NCBI GenBank assembly: GCA_012510755.1
Contig: JAAZHL010000258.1
Span: 1-13,588 of the forward strand
Length of the DNA: 13,588 nucleotides
DNA from: Leucobacter sp.
GTDB lineage: Bacteria > Actinomycetota > Actinomycetes > Actinomycetales > Microbacteriaceae
Direction: 5' to 3'
Each line of letters opens with the position of its first letter. Position 1 is the first letter of the stretch. Under the pieces are notes generated by a model. That model saw only the letters and a program-made list of their open reading frames with translations, did not search any database and was not told where the DNA came from. The position numbers were made by a program, and so were the translations under genes. This document shows, in pieces, positions 6,973 through 13,255 of this stretch.

Positions 6973-8419
6973 AATACACCGTTGCAAGGCGGTCATGGTC
7001 GACCTTGCTTGCGTCGTCTTCGGTCTGCTCAATCTCGGGCGGGCCAGCTTTTGCCGCCTTGGCGATGAGCCCAAACTCGACCACAGCAAGGGCACCGTAG
7101 ACGATAGTAAATACGAGCAGTGAAATGAGCACCGCCCAACCGGGCACCCCCGGCGACACCGCCGTTTCGGTGGTCATCACCCCAAACACGATCCAGGGCT
7201 GGCGGCCCATTTCAGTGAAGACCCAGCCAACCAGCGAGGCCAGCATCGGCAACGGGGCAGTCCAGATTGCGACATTCCACGCCCAGGTGGGAACCTTGCG
7301 ATTCTTGCGGGTGATCCACAGCCCAACCATCGAGACCAACGTCGCAAGCGCACCAAGCCCGATCATCCAACGGAATGACCAGTAGGTCACCCAAATGATG
7401 GGCGTGAAGAGCCCGTCCGTCGGACACGTGAGAGGCCCGGTACCTGCGCCACAGTACATTTCGGTGTAGGCGGCTTGCAGGTCGTTGATGCCGTGCACCT
7501 CGCTCGTGAAGTCACCGTACGACAGGAATGACAGCAGGTAGGGAATACGGATCGAGAAGATCTCGTGCAGACCATCGGGCGTGCCCCAACTGAAAATTGA
7601 GAATGAGGCGTCGGCACCAGAGGCATTGTTGTAGAGCGCCTCGGCGGCTGCCATCTTCATCGGCTGCGTTTCAGTCATCACGAGGCCGAGTGAGTGACCA
7701 GTCAGGCCGACACCGAAGAAGCCAAGGATGTTCGCCCACAACCCAAACCGAAGGCTCGTGCGCATCTCATCAACGAATTGATTGCGCTTCAAATGCCATG
7801 CTGCGACCGCCACCATGACGGTTGCCGCGAACATGATCGAAGCAAACAGCGTGTGCGGAAACTGCCAGATTGCCACAGGGTTCATGAGCACCGCACCAAT
7901 GTCGGTGAGTTCTGCACGTTGCGTGGTTTCGTTCAGCTCGAACCCGACGGGGTTCTGCATGAATGCGTTCGCGGCCAGAATGAAGTAGGCCGACGCGACC
8001 GTGCCGATCCAGACGAACCATATAGTGAGCAAGTGAATCTTCTTAGGGAGCTTGTCCCAACCGAAAATCCAAAGACCGATGAACGTTGCCTCAAAGAAGA
8101 ACGCAATCAGACCTTCCATCGCGAGTGGCGCACCAAAAATGTCGCCGACAAAGCGCGAGTAGTTCGACCAGTTCATGCCGAACTGAAACTCTTGCACGAT
8201 GCCCGTCACTACGCCCATGGCGAAGTTGATGAGAAAAATCTTGCCGTACAGGCGGGTCAGGCGAAGATATTTCACTTTGCCGGTGCGAACCCATGCAGTC
8301 TGCAAGAGTGCGACCAGCAGGCTGAGTCCGATAGTGAGTGGAACAAATATGAAGTGATACAGCGTCGTTAACCCGAATTGCCACCTGGCAAGGGTCAACG
8401 CGTCTAGGGATTCAATCAC
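6971..8419 (-). CDS. cydA: Cytochrome bd quinol oxidase subunit I
   Basis: Haem-bearing catalytic subunit of 482 residues, located in the cytoplasmic membrane, oxidising menaquinol or ubiquinol and reducing O2. Haem ligands can be placed by comparison with E. coli CydA: His22 (LYHFIF), His189 (QFPHTLFAS) and Met352 (WSFRWMIGLG). Acidic residues Glu102 and Glu110 (MEGLIAFFFEATFIG) match the E. coli pair Glu99/Glu107. Quinol-site residues Lys255 and Glu260 (QPMKMAAAE) match Lys252 and Glu257. GRQPW (405-409) is also present. At 482 residues, against about 522 in E. coli, it is the short Q-loop form common in Gram-positives. The GTG start at 8419 has GGAG 5 bases upstream. It is the first gene of cydABDC, so its promoter must lie in 8420-8651. 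Confidence 0.97.
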   Translation of the reverse strand: MIESLDALTLARWQFGLTTLYHFIFVPLTIGLSLLVALLQTAWVRTGKVKYLRLTRLYGKIFLINFAMGVVTGIVQEFQFGMNWSNYSRFVGDIFGAPLAMEGLIAFFFEATFIGLWIFGWDKLPKKIHLLTIWFVWIGTVASAYFILAANAFMQNPVGFELNETTQRAELTDIGAVLMNPVAIWQFPHTLFASIMFAATVMVAVAAWHLKRNQFVDEMRTSLRFGLWANILGFFGVGLTGHSLGLVMTETQPMKMAAAEALYNNASGADASFSIFSWGTPDGLHEIFSIRIPYLLSFLSYGDFTSEVHGINDLQAAYTEMYCGAGTGPLTCPTDGLFTPIIWVTYWSFRWMIGLGALATLVSMVGLWITRKNRKVPTWAWNVAIWTAPLPMLASLVGWVFTEMGRQPWIVFGVMTTETAVSPGVPGWAVLISLLVFTIVYGALAVVEFGLIAKAAKAGPPEIEQTEDDASKVDHDRLATVY

Positions 8420-8502
8420 GAGTTCTCCAGAAGACCAGGCGTACCCACATGGGGCACTCCCATAGTGAGTTCCGTAAAAGGCTGGTAATACCTCGCGGAT
8501 CT

Positions 8503-8533
8503 ACCGGTTTTGGCCGGTCGTATAAAAGTTTAT
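8503..8533. promoter_or_regulatory. Two inverted repeats upstream of cydA
   Basis: ACCGG at 8503-8507 pairs with CCGGT at 8514-8518, and ATAAA at 8522-8526 pairs with TTTAT at 8529-8533. Both lie 85-115 bases upstream of cydA, in the AT-richest part of the gap. They may belong to the cyd promoter region. No clear -35/-10 pair could be assigned, and they do not look like Rex sites (TTGTGAA-N4-TTCACAA). Confidence 0.3.
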
Positions 8534-8556
8534 CGAAACTGTATGTTCGCTGCGAA

Positions 8557-8622
8557 TCTGTTTCGACGTCGAGAGGCTTCTACTTCGACGTCGAAAGGTA
8601 TCTACCTCGACAGCGAGAAGAT
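8557..8622. promoter_or_regulatory. Array of three 22-bp-spaced palindromes, probable repressor or activator binding sites
   Basis: Three 22-base units (about 8557-8578, 8579-8600 and 8601-8622) each contain a palindrome: TTTCGACGTCGAGA centred at 8567/8568, CTTCGACGTCGAAA centred at 8589/8590 (the inner 12 bases perfect), and CCTCGACAGCGAGA centred at 8611/8612. Units 2 and 3 both begin TCTAC. The spacing of exactly 22 bases (about two helical turns) would put dimers on the same DNA face. The pattern recalls MarR-family operators, but no such regulator is encoded in the window. The array ends about 30 bases before the GTG of the App1 gene and about 140 bases from cydA, so the App1-FUSC operon is the more likely target. 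Confidence 0.6.
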
Positions 8623-8651
8623 CGGTTTCTTGTTGCAACTAGACTAATTAG

Positions 8652-9716
8652 GTGACAAATTCGAAGCGCCCCGATGCGCGACCCCGGTTTGCCGCACGCC
8701 TTGATGATTGGGTGCATCAGCGCCGCGAACGGCGAGCCCTTGCGCGCGGCCGACTTCCCGGGGTCATTCCCTATATTGGGTACGGTTCAACCGAATGGGT
8801 GCGCGTGCTCGGGCGCGTCTTGTACCTGCCGCCCTCGGCACCCCCGAATCAGAACGGTGACGACGAGTTTCGGCCGCTCGTAGCGCAGGTGTCTCGCGTG
8901 CGTGGCTGGCGAAGCTTCACGAGCGTGCATGTGCCGCACCACCCTGTAGAGATCTTGATCGATGGCCACCCGGTCACTGAGGTGGCTGCCGACCGCGGTG
9001 GAGTGATTGATCACGAAGTCCCGGTGAGTCTCACACCGGGCTGGCACACGGTGACACTCAGAGCACACGGCACCACTGTCGGCAGCGCCGCACCGGTGTT
9101 TATCATCGACCCGAAGGTGCGGTTCGGGCTGCTGAGCGACGTCGACGACACCATCTTGAACACCGCACTGCCACGACCACTCGTGGCAGCGTGGAACAGC
9201 TTCGTCGTTGATGAACACGCCCGCACTTCGACCCCGGGCATGCCCGTGCTGTACGACCACCTGCTGGCGCAACACCCGGGAGCACCGGTCGTCTACCTGT
9301 CAACTGGCGCCTGGAATGTCGCACCGGCTCTCAGCCGTTTCTTGCAACGCAATTTGTATCCCATGGGTTCGCTCTTGCTCACCGATTGGGGTCCCACCAC
9401 CGACCGCTGGTTTCGCAGTGGCAAAGAGCATAAACTACGCGAACTTAAGCGGCTCGCTGAACAGTTTCCAAAGATCAAATGGGTGCTCGTCGGTGATGAC
9501 GGCCAGCATGACGAATATCTTTATCAAAAGTTCGCAACGAAACACCCCGAGAATGTGGCAGCAGTTGCGATTCGACAGCTTTCGGTAGGTCAGGCGGTGC
9601 TTGCAGGTGGCCGCTCGAAGGCCCGCCTGCAGCGCAGCGTCAGCGGCGTGCCTTGGGTGTACGGACCAGACGGTGCGGTGTTGCGCGAAGAACTGCACAA
9701 ACTGGGGCTGGTGTGA
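8652..9716 (+). CDS. App1/DUF2183-type phosphatidate phosphatase domain protein
   Basis: Protein of 354 residues whose C-terminal half has the HAD-like App1 catalytic pattern: DVDDT (Asp163-Thr167, the DxDxT nucleophile motif), YLSTGAWN (215-222), LLTDWGP, Lys258/Lys261 in SGKEHKL, and GDDGQHDEYLY (281-291). Yeast App1 dephosphorylates phosphatidic acid to diacylglycerol; bacterial members are largely uncharacterised, so the lipid substrate is inferred from the family. The N-terminal half (about 40-150) looks like a small beta domain. There is no signal peptide or membrane helix, so a cytoplasmic or membrane-surface protein is likely. The start is GTG 8652 without a clear Shine-Dalgarno. TAGACT at 8640-8645 could be a -10 placing transcription start close to the GTG, that is, a leaderless mRNA. 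The stop overlaps the next gene by 4 bases (GTGA). Confidence 0.85.
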   Translation: MTNSKRPDARPRFAARLDDWVHQRRERRALARGRLPGVIPYIGYGSTEWVRVLGRVLYLPPSAPPNQNGDDEFRPLVAQVSRVRGWRSFTSVHVPHHPVEILIDGHPVTEVAADRGGVIDHEVPVSLTPGWHTVTLRAHGTTVGSAAPVFIIDPKVRFGLLSDVDDTILNTALPRPLVAAWNSFVVDEHARTSTPGMPVLYDHLLAQHPGAPVVYLSTGAWNVAPALSRFLQRNLYPMGSLLLTDWGPTTDRWFRSGKEHKLRELKRLAEQFPKIKWVLVGDDGQHDEYLYQKFATKHPENVAAVAIRQLSVGQAVLAGGRSKARLQRSVSGVPWVYGPDGAVLREELHKLGLV

Positions 9717-10789
9717 GCGGCCCCCGCACGAGACCCTGGCGCCGCGTAGCACGGCGCATTACCGGCCGGTTCACGCTCAGAGTGCGGCCGTCATGGTTTC
9801 AACTCGCCAAGGCAGCGGCCGCGGCGATTTTGACCTGGTTTGTCTGCGCCTGGCTGTTCGACGCACCGCTACCAATCTTTGGCGCAATCGCGGCCCTGAT
9901 CGTGATGCAAGACAACGTCGACCAGTCACTCACGAAGGGCATCGAACGAGTCGTTGGTGTGCTTGTCGGGGTATCGGTGGCGCTCGGCGCGGGCACCCTC
10001 TTTGGCCCCCAACCGTGGCTCTTCATCGCAGCAATCGTCGTGGCAATGGGCGTTGGTTGGCTGCTGCGAATGACGCCGACCTCAACCAACCAGGTGGCAA
10101 TCAGTGCACTGCTCATGATCGCACTCGGTGGCTTGCAGCTTGGGTACGGCATTGAACGACTCTTTGACACGGCAATCGGCGCCACCATCGGGGTGTTGAT
10201 CAATGCGCTCGTCGTTGCGCCAGTACAGACGTCGGCAGTGCGTGAAGCAATCGCAAGCTTGACGACCCACACCGCAGAGGTACTGCGCAGCATCGCAGAT
10301 GGTCTCGAGATTGCGCGCGATCGAGAATGGCTCGAACTCATGATGGCTGACGCCCGGGCGCTCGCCCGAGAACGCACCGAGGTGCATGCGCTGCTGCGCA
10401 CCGCCCGCGAAAGCTTGCGGTTCAACCCCCGCAGCCGACGCTACCGGCAAGGTCTCGCCGCAGACGACGCACACTTTCAGAACCTGCAGCACATTGTCAC
10501 CCAGGTCATCGGTATGGCGCGGGCGCTCTCAGACAATTACGCCGCCGAACTCGTCACCGACCGGTCGGTGCTCGGCATGGCTGAAGAGATGCGACGTGCC
10601 GCCCACGACCTCGAACTGCTACTGCCACTGCCAGACGCTCACACGCCGAGCGAGCACGCAGATACGCTGCCGGCGCTGACCAAGCCCTATACGATTCCAC
10701 AGCCACATCGCACGCACTGGGTGCTGATCGGTTCGCTCATGGAAGATCTGCGCCGTGTGCGGGGGCGCATCACCGGTCAAATGGATTAG
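9713..10789 (+). CDS. FUSC / aromatic acid exporter family (DUF939-like) membrane protein
   Basis: Protein of 358 residues from GTG 9713. Residues 1-30 are Arg-rich and cytoplasmic. Six hydrophobic segments follow at about 31-49, 53-65, 79-94, 102-118, 127-141 and 152-169, then a soluble mainly helical C-terminal half. The layout and sequences such as PIFGAIAALIVMQDNVDQSLTKG and GIERLFDTAIGATIGVLIN match the FUSC/ArAE superfamily, whose studied members (E. coli AaeB) export aromatic carboxylic acids. The actual substrate here is unknown. A longer reading of the frame starting at 9653 overlaps the App1 gene by 64 bases and gives a non-hydrophobic Arg-rich extension, so I prefer GTG 9713: it overlaps the App1 stop as GTGA and has GGGG just upstream, implying translational coupling. 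The gene ends in front of a strong terminator hairpin. Confidence 0.82.
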   Translation: MSGPRTRPWRRVARRITGRFTLRVRPSWFQLAKAAAAAILTWFVCAWLFDAPLPIFGAIAALIVMQDNVDQSLTKGIERVVGVLVGVSVALGAGTLFGPQPWLFIAAIVVAMGVGWLLRMTPTSTNQVAISALLMIALGGLQLGYGIERLFDTAIGATIGVLINALVVAPVQTSAVREAIASLTTHTAEVLRSIADGLEIARDREWLELMMADARALARERTEVHALLRTARESLRFNPRSRRYRQGLAADDAHFQNLQHIVTQVIGMARALSDNYAAELVTDRSVLGMAEEMRRAAHDLELLLPLPDAHTPSEHADTLPALTKPYTIPQPHRTHWVLIGSLMEDLRRVRGRITGQMD

Positions 10790-10798
10790 GCAATGCAA

Positions 10799-10833
10799 AA
10801 AGCGGGTGAGAGCGTTGCGCCCTCACCCGCTTT
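10799..10833. terminator. Bidirectional hairpin terminator between the FUSC gene and yceI
   Basis: AAAGCGGGTGAG at 10799-10810 pairs over 12 bases with CTCACCCGCTTT at 10822-10833, leaving an 11-base loop. Read on the minus strand, the stem runs into TTTTTG, a good intrinsic terminator for yceI. On the plus strand the tail is only TTTC, so it is weaker for the App1-FUSC operon. It lies exactly between two convergent genes. Confidence 0.88.
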
Positions 10834-10844
10834 CATCGCATCAG

Positions 10845-11402
10845 TTACTGCTGCAGCGCGGCCTGCACGTCGAGCGTCAGGGTGACATCGCTGCCGAGCA
10901 GCAAGCCACCGGTCTCGAGCGGTGCGTTCCACTGAATGCCGTAGTCTTCGCGCTTCACGACGGTGGTAGCGGTGAGGCCCAGCTTGTAGTTGCCGTAGGC
11001 GTCCTGGCCGAAGCCGCCGAACTCAACGTCGAAGGTGACCTGCTTGGTCACGCCACGCAGGGTGAGGTCGCCGTCAATCTTGTAGTCGCCGCCCTCTGCA
11101 CGAATGCCCGTGCTGGTGAACGTGAACTCAGGGAACTCTTCTGCGGCAAAGAAATCACCGGTGCGCAGGTGGCCATCGCGGTCTGCCTGGTTGGTGTTGA
11201 TCGAAGCAACCTCGACGGTCGCGTTGACGCTCGACTCGAGGGGGTTCTCAGCAGTAGTGATGACCCCACCGAAACGCTCAAACTTGCCCTTGACCTTGCT
11301 GATGGCGAGGTGGCGAACCGAGAATCCAACCTCGGTGTGAGTCGGGTCGATGTTCCAGGTGCCGACGCGGTAACCGGGAATCTGATCTGCGGTGAGTGAC
11401 AT
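10845..11402 (-). CDS. YceI-family lipocalin-like protein
   Basis: Protein of 185 residues with the full YceI pattern: WNIDPTHTEVGFSVRHL (15-31), KVKGKFERFGG, DFFAAEEFPEFTF, GDLTLRGVTKQVTFDVE and REDYGIQWNAPLETGG. YceI proteins form an extended beta-barrel that binds isoprenoid-type lipids or amphiphiles (T. thermophilus TT1927b). Their cellular role is poorly defined and often linked to acid, osmotic or oxidative stress. There is no signal peptide, unlike E. coli YceI, so this one should be cytoplasmic. The start is ATG 11402, preceded by GGAGG at 11409-11413 with 6-base spacing. A longer reading from 11468 would run through the operator region and lacks family similarity. The gene is probably monocistronic, with its own promoter and a terminator after the stop. 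Confidence 0.95.
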   Translation of the reverse strand: MSLTADQIPGYRVGTWNIDPTHTEVGFSVRHLAISKVKGKFERFGGVITTAENPLESSVNATVEVASINTNQADRDGHLRTGDFFAAEEFPEFTFTSTGIRAEGGDYKIDGDLTLRGVTKQVTFDVEFGGFGQDAYGNYKLGLTATTVVKREDYGIQWNAPLETGGLLLGSDVTLTLDVQAALQQ

Positions 11403-11408
11403 TATGTG

Positions 11409-11413
11409 CCTCC
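11409..11413 (-). promoter_or_regulatory. Ribosome binding site deciding the yceI start
   Basis: GGAGG on the minus strand, 6 bases before ATG 11402. It rules out the upstream in-frame ATG at 11468. Confidence 0.85.
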
Positions 11414-11454
11414 GTGTTGCTTGACTAAGTGATTGGTGCGACAAGTAAAAATTT

Positions 11455-11470
11455 GGTTGACGTTTCAACT
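11455..11470. promoter_or_regulatory. yceI operator site A (MarR-like inverted repeat)
   Basis: GGTTGA at 11455-11460 and TCAACT at 11465-11470 form a 6-4-6 inverted repeat. It matches site B at 11493-11508 in design and core (GTTGA-N4-TCAAC-like). It lies just downstream of the proposed -10, where a bound dimer would block transcription. MarR-family binding is inferred from the palindrome style only. Confidence 0.6.
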
Positions 11471-11476
11471 AAATCG

Positions 11477-11506
11477 AAGATATCAGAGATTTAGTTGAAT
11501 ATGCAA
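11477..11506 (-). promoter_or_regulatory. Candidate yceI promoter
   Basis: On the minus strand TTGCAT (complement of 11501-11506) and TATCTT (complement of 11477-11482) are separated by 18 bases. The -35 lies within operator B, and operator A begins 6 bases past the -10. The region is clearly AT-richer than its surroundings. The 5' leader would be about 65-70 bases long. Confidence 0.45.
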
Positions 11507-11508
11507 CT
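11493..11508. promoter_or_regulatory. yceI operator site B (MarR-like inverted repeat)
   Basis: AGTTGA at 11493-11498 and GCAACT at 11503-11508 form a 6-4-6 inverted repeat, extended by flanking T and A to TAGTTGA-N4-GCAACTA-like arms with one mismatch. Its centre is 38 bases from that of site A, and it overlaps the proposed -35. It also lies immediately downstream of the nei stop codon. Confidence 0.6.
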
Positions 11509-11513
11509 ATTTT

Positions 11514-12515
11514 TTAGCGCTGGCAGCCGGGGCACCAATCCAGCTTGCGATTGCCCATCTCTTTAAGCACGATATTGGCCCCGCACCGCTTGCACGGCTG
11601 GCCCTCAAACTTATATACCCAGTGCCGCTCATCTCGATCAATCAGCGCCCGCGTGTAGGCGTCGCCCTCAAGACCATCGATAGTCATCATCTGCCCGACC
11701 TCAATGCCGATCTCAAGCAGATGAGCCCAATCGCGCCACAACTCTTCAAACACCGACCGATCAAGCGAATTCGCTGGAGTGTGCGGGTTCAGCTGCGCAC
11801 GAAACAACATCTCTGCCCGGTAAATGTTGCCGATTCCGGCGACCACCGACTGGTCCATCAACACCAAGCCGATAGGTGTTTTCTTCTTCTGTGCACGCTC
11901 AATGAAACGCTGCATCTCTGCAGGCGAGCTGTCGTTAGCCGGGTCGGGGCCAAGCCGGTCAAGCACGGCCTCAACCTCTGCCGGAGTCAAGACTTCACAT
12001 GCAGTCGGCCCACGCAAATCAGCACAGACCGTCTCGTTCAGCAGCCGCACCCGCACCTGACCGCGAGGCTCAGGCGGAAACCCCTCAAGGTCATCACGCT
12101 CTCGATCTTCTTCGGCCATGCGCACTCTGGTGCGACGTGGCGCACCAATCGAAGTCACTGAGTCTTCGGCTTCGCGATCCACTGCGACCGAATCTGCACG
12201 CGAATACTCCCCCGTTTGCCCGAGCTTCACCTGCGCATTGCTGATGCCATGAATCTGAATCGACGGATGCACCCGCACTTCACCAGCGAAATCCCATGCA
12301 CCATAAATGCCCAGATGCACCCGCAACCAGTGCTGCTGCTCAAACTCAAGAAACATCTGTTTGCCCACGGCACGGGCCGCGAGCATCTGTCGACCGTTCA
12401 ATAGCGCGGCACCCTGCGCAAAGCGCCCCTGCGGGCTCGTCACCTCGACCGCAGTACCAACGAAATTCGCGTCAAACTGGCGGGCTATGCGATGAACGCT
12501 GTGACCCTCAGGCAT
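11514..12515 (-). CDS. nei: Fpg/Nei-family DNA glycosylase (endonuclease VIII type)
   Basis: Base-excision repair enzyme of 333 residues that removes oxidised bases and cuts the abasic site by beta/delta elimination. The start is ATG 12515 with AAGGAG at 12522-12527. This exposes catalytic Pro2 after Met removal, followed by Glu3 in MPEGHSVHR. The conserved Lys52 (AVGKQMF), helix-two-turn-helix signature VVAGIGNIYRAEMLFRA (224-240) and C-terminal zinc finger (Cys308, Cys311, Cys328, Cys331) are all present, so it should be active. Residues about 85-150 form a charged insertion (Asp/Glu/Arg-rich) before GQVRVRLL that is longer than I expect for this family. The in-frame ATG at 12548 would abolish the N-terminal proline, so it is rejected. 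It lies 105 bases downstream of rpiB; the same pair is adjacent in M. tuberculosis (Rv2465c-Rv2464c). Confidence 0.93.
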   Translation of the reverse strand: MPEGHSVHRIARQFDANFVGTAVEVTSPQGRFAQGAALLNGRQMLAARAVGKQMFLEFEQQHWLRVHLGIYGAWDFAGEVRVHPSIQIHGISNAQVKLGQTGEYSRADSVAVDREAEDSVTSIGAPRRTRVRMAEEDRERDDLEGFPPEPRGQVRVRLLNETVCADLRGPTACEVLTPAEVEAVLDRLGPDPANDSSPAEMQRFIERAQKKKTPIGLVLMDQSVVAGIGNIYRAEMLFRAQLNPHTPANSLDRSVFEELWRDWAHLLEIGIEVGQMMTIDGLEGDAYTRALIDRDERHWVYKFEGQPCKRCGANIVLKEMGNRKLDWCPGCQR

Positions 12516-12521
12516 GTGATT

Positions 12522-12527
12522 CTCCTT
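12522..12527 (-). promoter_or_regulatory. Ribosome binding site deciding the nei start
   Basis: AAGGAG on the minus strand, 6 bases before ATG 12515. It supports the start that gives the catalytic N-terminal proline. Confidence 0.85.
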
Positions 12528-12620
12528 CGTGCAACCGAGCGCGCCCACGGGCCATCTGGCAGGGCAAGCACAGCCGCGCCCACACCTCGACGGCGCAAGC
12601 AGCGCCGACGTGTAACGAGG

Positions 12621-13112
12621 TCAGAGCTGATCGACCTGCTTGCCCACAATGGCGCCGGTGCGCTCGTACTCCCCCAGCTGGCCGATGCGTCGCACATGGC
12701 GCTCATCACCAGAAAACGGAGTCGCCACAAACAGGTCAATGAAACGCATCGCCTCTTCAACCGAGTGCTGACGAGCGCCAATAGAAATCACATTGGCGTT
12801 GTTGTGATCGCGGGCAAGGGTGGCAGTCGCGTCGCTCCACACAAGCGCCGCGCGGATCCCCTGCACCTTATTGGCAGCCATCTGTTCGCCGTTACCAGAG
12901 CCCCCAAACACGACACCCAGTGCCTCGACCCCAGCAAGCTCATCGCGTGCGACGCCGAGGGCAGCATTAATGCAAAACGACGGGTAGTCATCGAGCGCAT
13001 CGTATTCGGCTGGCCCGTGATCAATCACCTCGTGCCCCTGCGCACGCAGATGCTGCTGCAACTGCTGACTAAACTCGAGGCCTGCGTGGTCGGTGGCAAC
13101 GTGAATGCGCAT
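12621..13112 (-). CDS. rpiB: Ribose-5-phosphate isomerase B
   Basis: Cytoplasmic pentose-phosphate enzyme of 163 residues interconverting ribose 5-phosphate and ribulose 5-phosphate. It shows the RpiB/LacAB pattern: MRIHVATDHAG with Asp8-His9, GGSGNGEQMAANKVQGIRAAL (70-90) and HNNANVISIGAR (103-114). The position of the E. coli catalytic Cys is Gly70, while Glu76 is present. This is the arrangement of the M. tuberculosis enzyme, where Glu75 acts as the base. ATG 13112 fits the family N-terminus, although the GAGGG ahead of it is only one base away, so translation initiation may be inefficient. It is followed by nei and preceded by the nitroreductase gene on the same strand, with gaps of 105 and 139 bases. 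Confidence 0.95.
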   Translation of the reverse strand: MRIHVATDHAGLEFSQQLQQHLRAQGHEVIDHGPAEYDALDDYPSFCINAALGVARDELAGVEALGVVFGGSGNGEQMAANKVQGIRAALVWSDATATLARDHNNANVISIGARQHSVEEAMRFIDLFVATPFSGDERHVRRIGQLGEYERTGAIVGKQVDQL

Positions 13113-13211
13113 GCCCTCAGTCTACCGAGAACACCCTCTGTTCACAGCGCCGCCAAGCGAACCCGACGTCCACCAACACTGCCGCGATGCGCGGGCAAAC
13201 CCGGAAAAGCA

Positions 13212-13255
13212 AACCGGGCAAATCAGAACCGGGCAAATCAGAACCGGTGAATCAG
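13212..13255. repeat. 15-bp tandem repeat at the 3' end of the nitroreductase gene
   Basis: Copies of AACCGGGCAAATCAG lie at 13212-13226 and 13227-13241 (identical), with a 14-base variant at 13242-13255 that contains the nitroreductase stop codon. CCCGG at 13200-13204 can pair with CCGGG at 13214-13218 over a 9-base loop, a weak hairpin at most. The repeat fills part of the 139-base gap before rpiB. Confidence 0.85.

Noticed and set aside
8449..8655. 68-codon plus-strand ORF whose stop overlaps the App1 GTG
   Set aside because: It runs through the palindrome array and AT-rich promoter region, has no recognisable domain, and starts close to cydA in the other direction. The overlap is probably chance.
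9653..9712. Upstream extension of the FUSC protein (start at 9653)
   Set aside because: It lies inside the App1 frame and is Arg-rich. The GTG at 9713 with the 4-base overlap is a better start.
12516..12548. Extended Nei start at ATG 12548
   Set aside because: It would bury the catalytic N-terminal proline; ATG 12515 has an ideal ribosome binding site.
13212..13255. CRISPR-like array
   Set aside because: Units are 15 bases with no spacers and only three copies; it is a simple tandem repeat.
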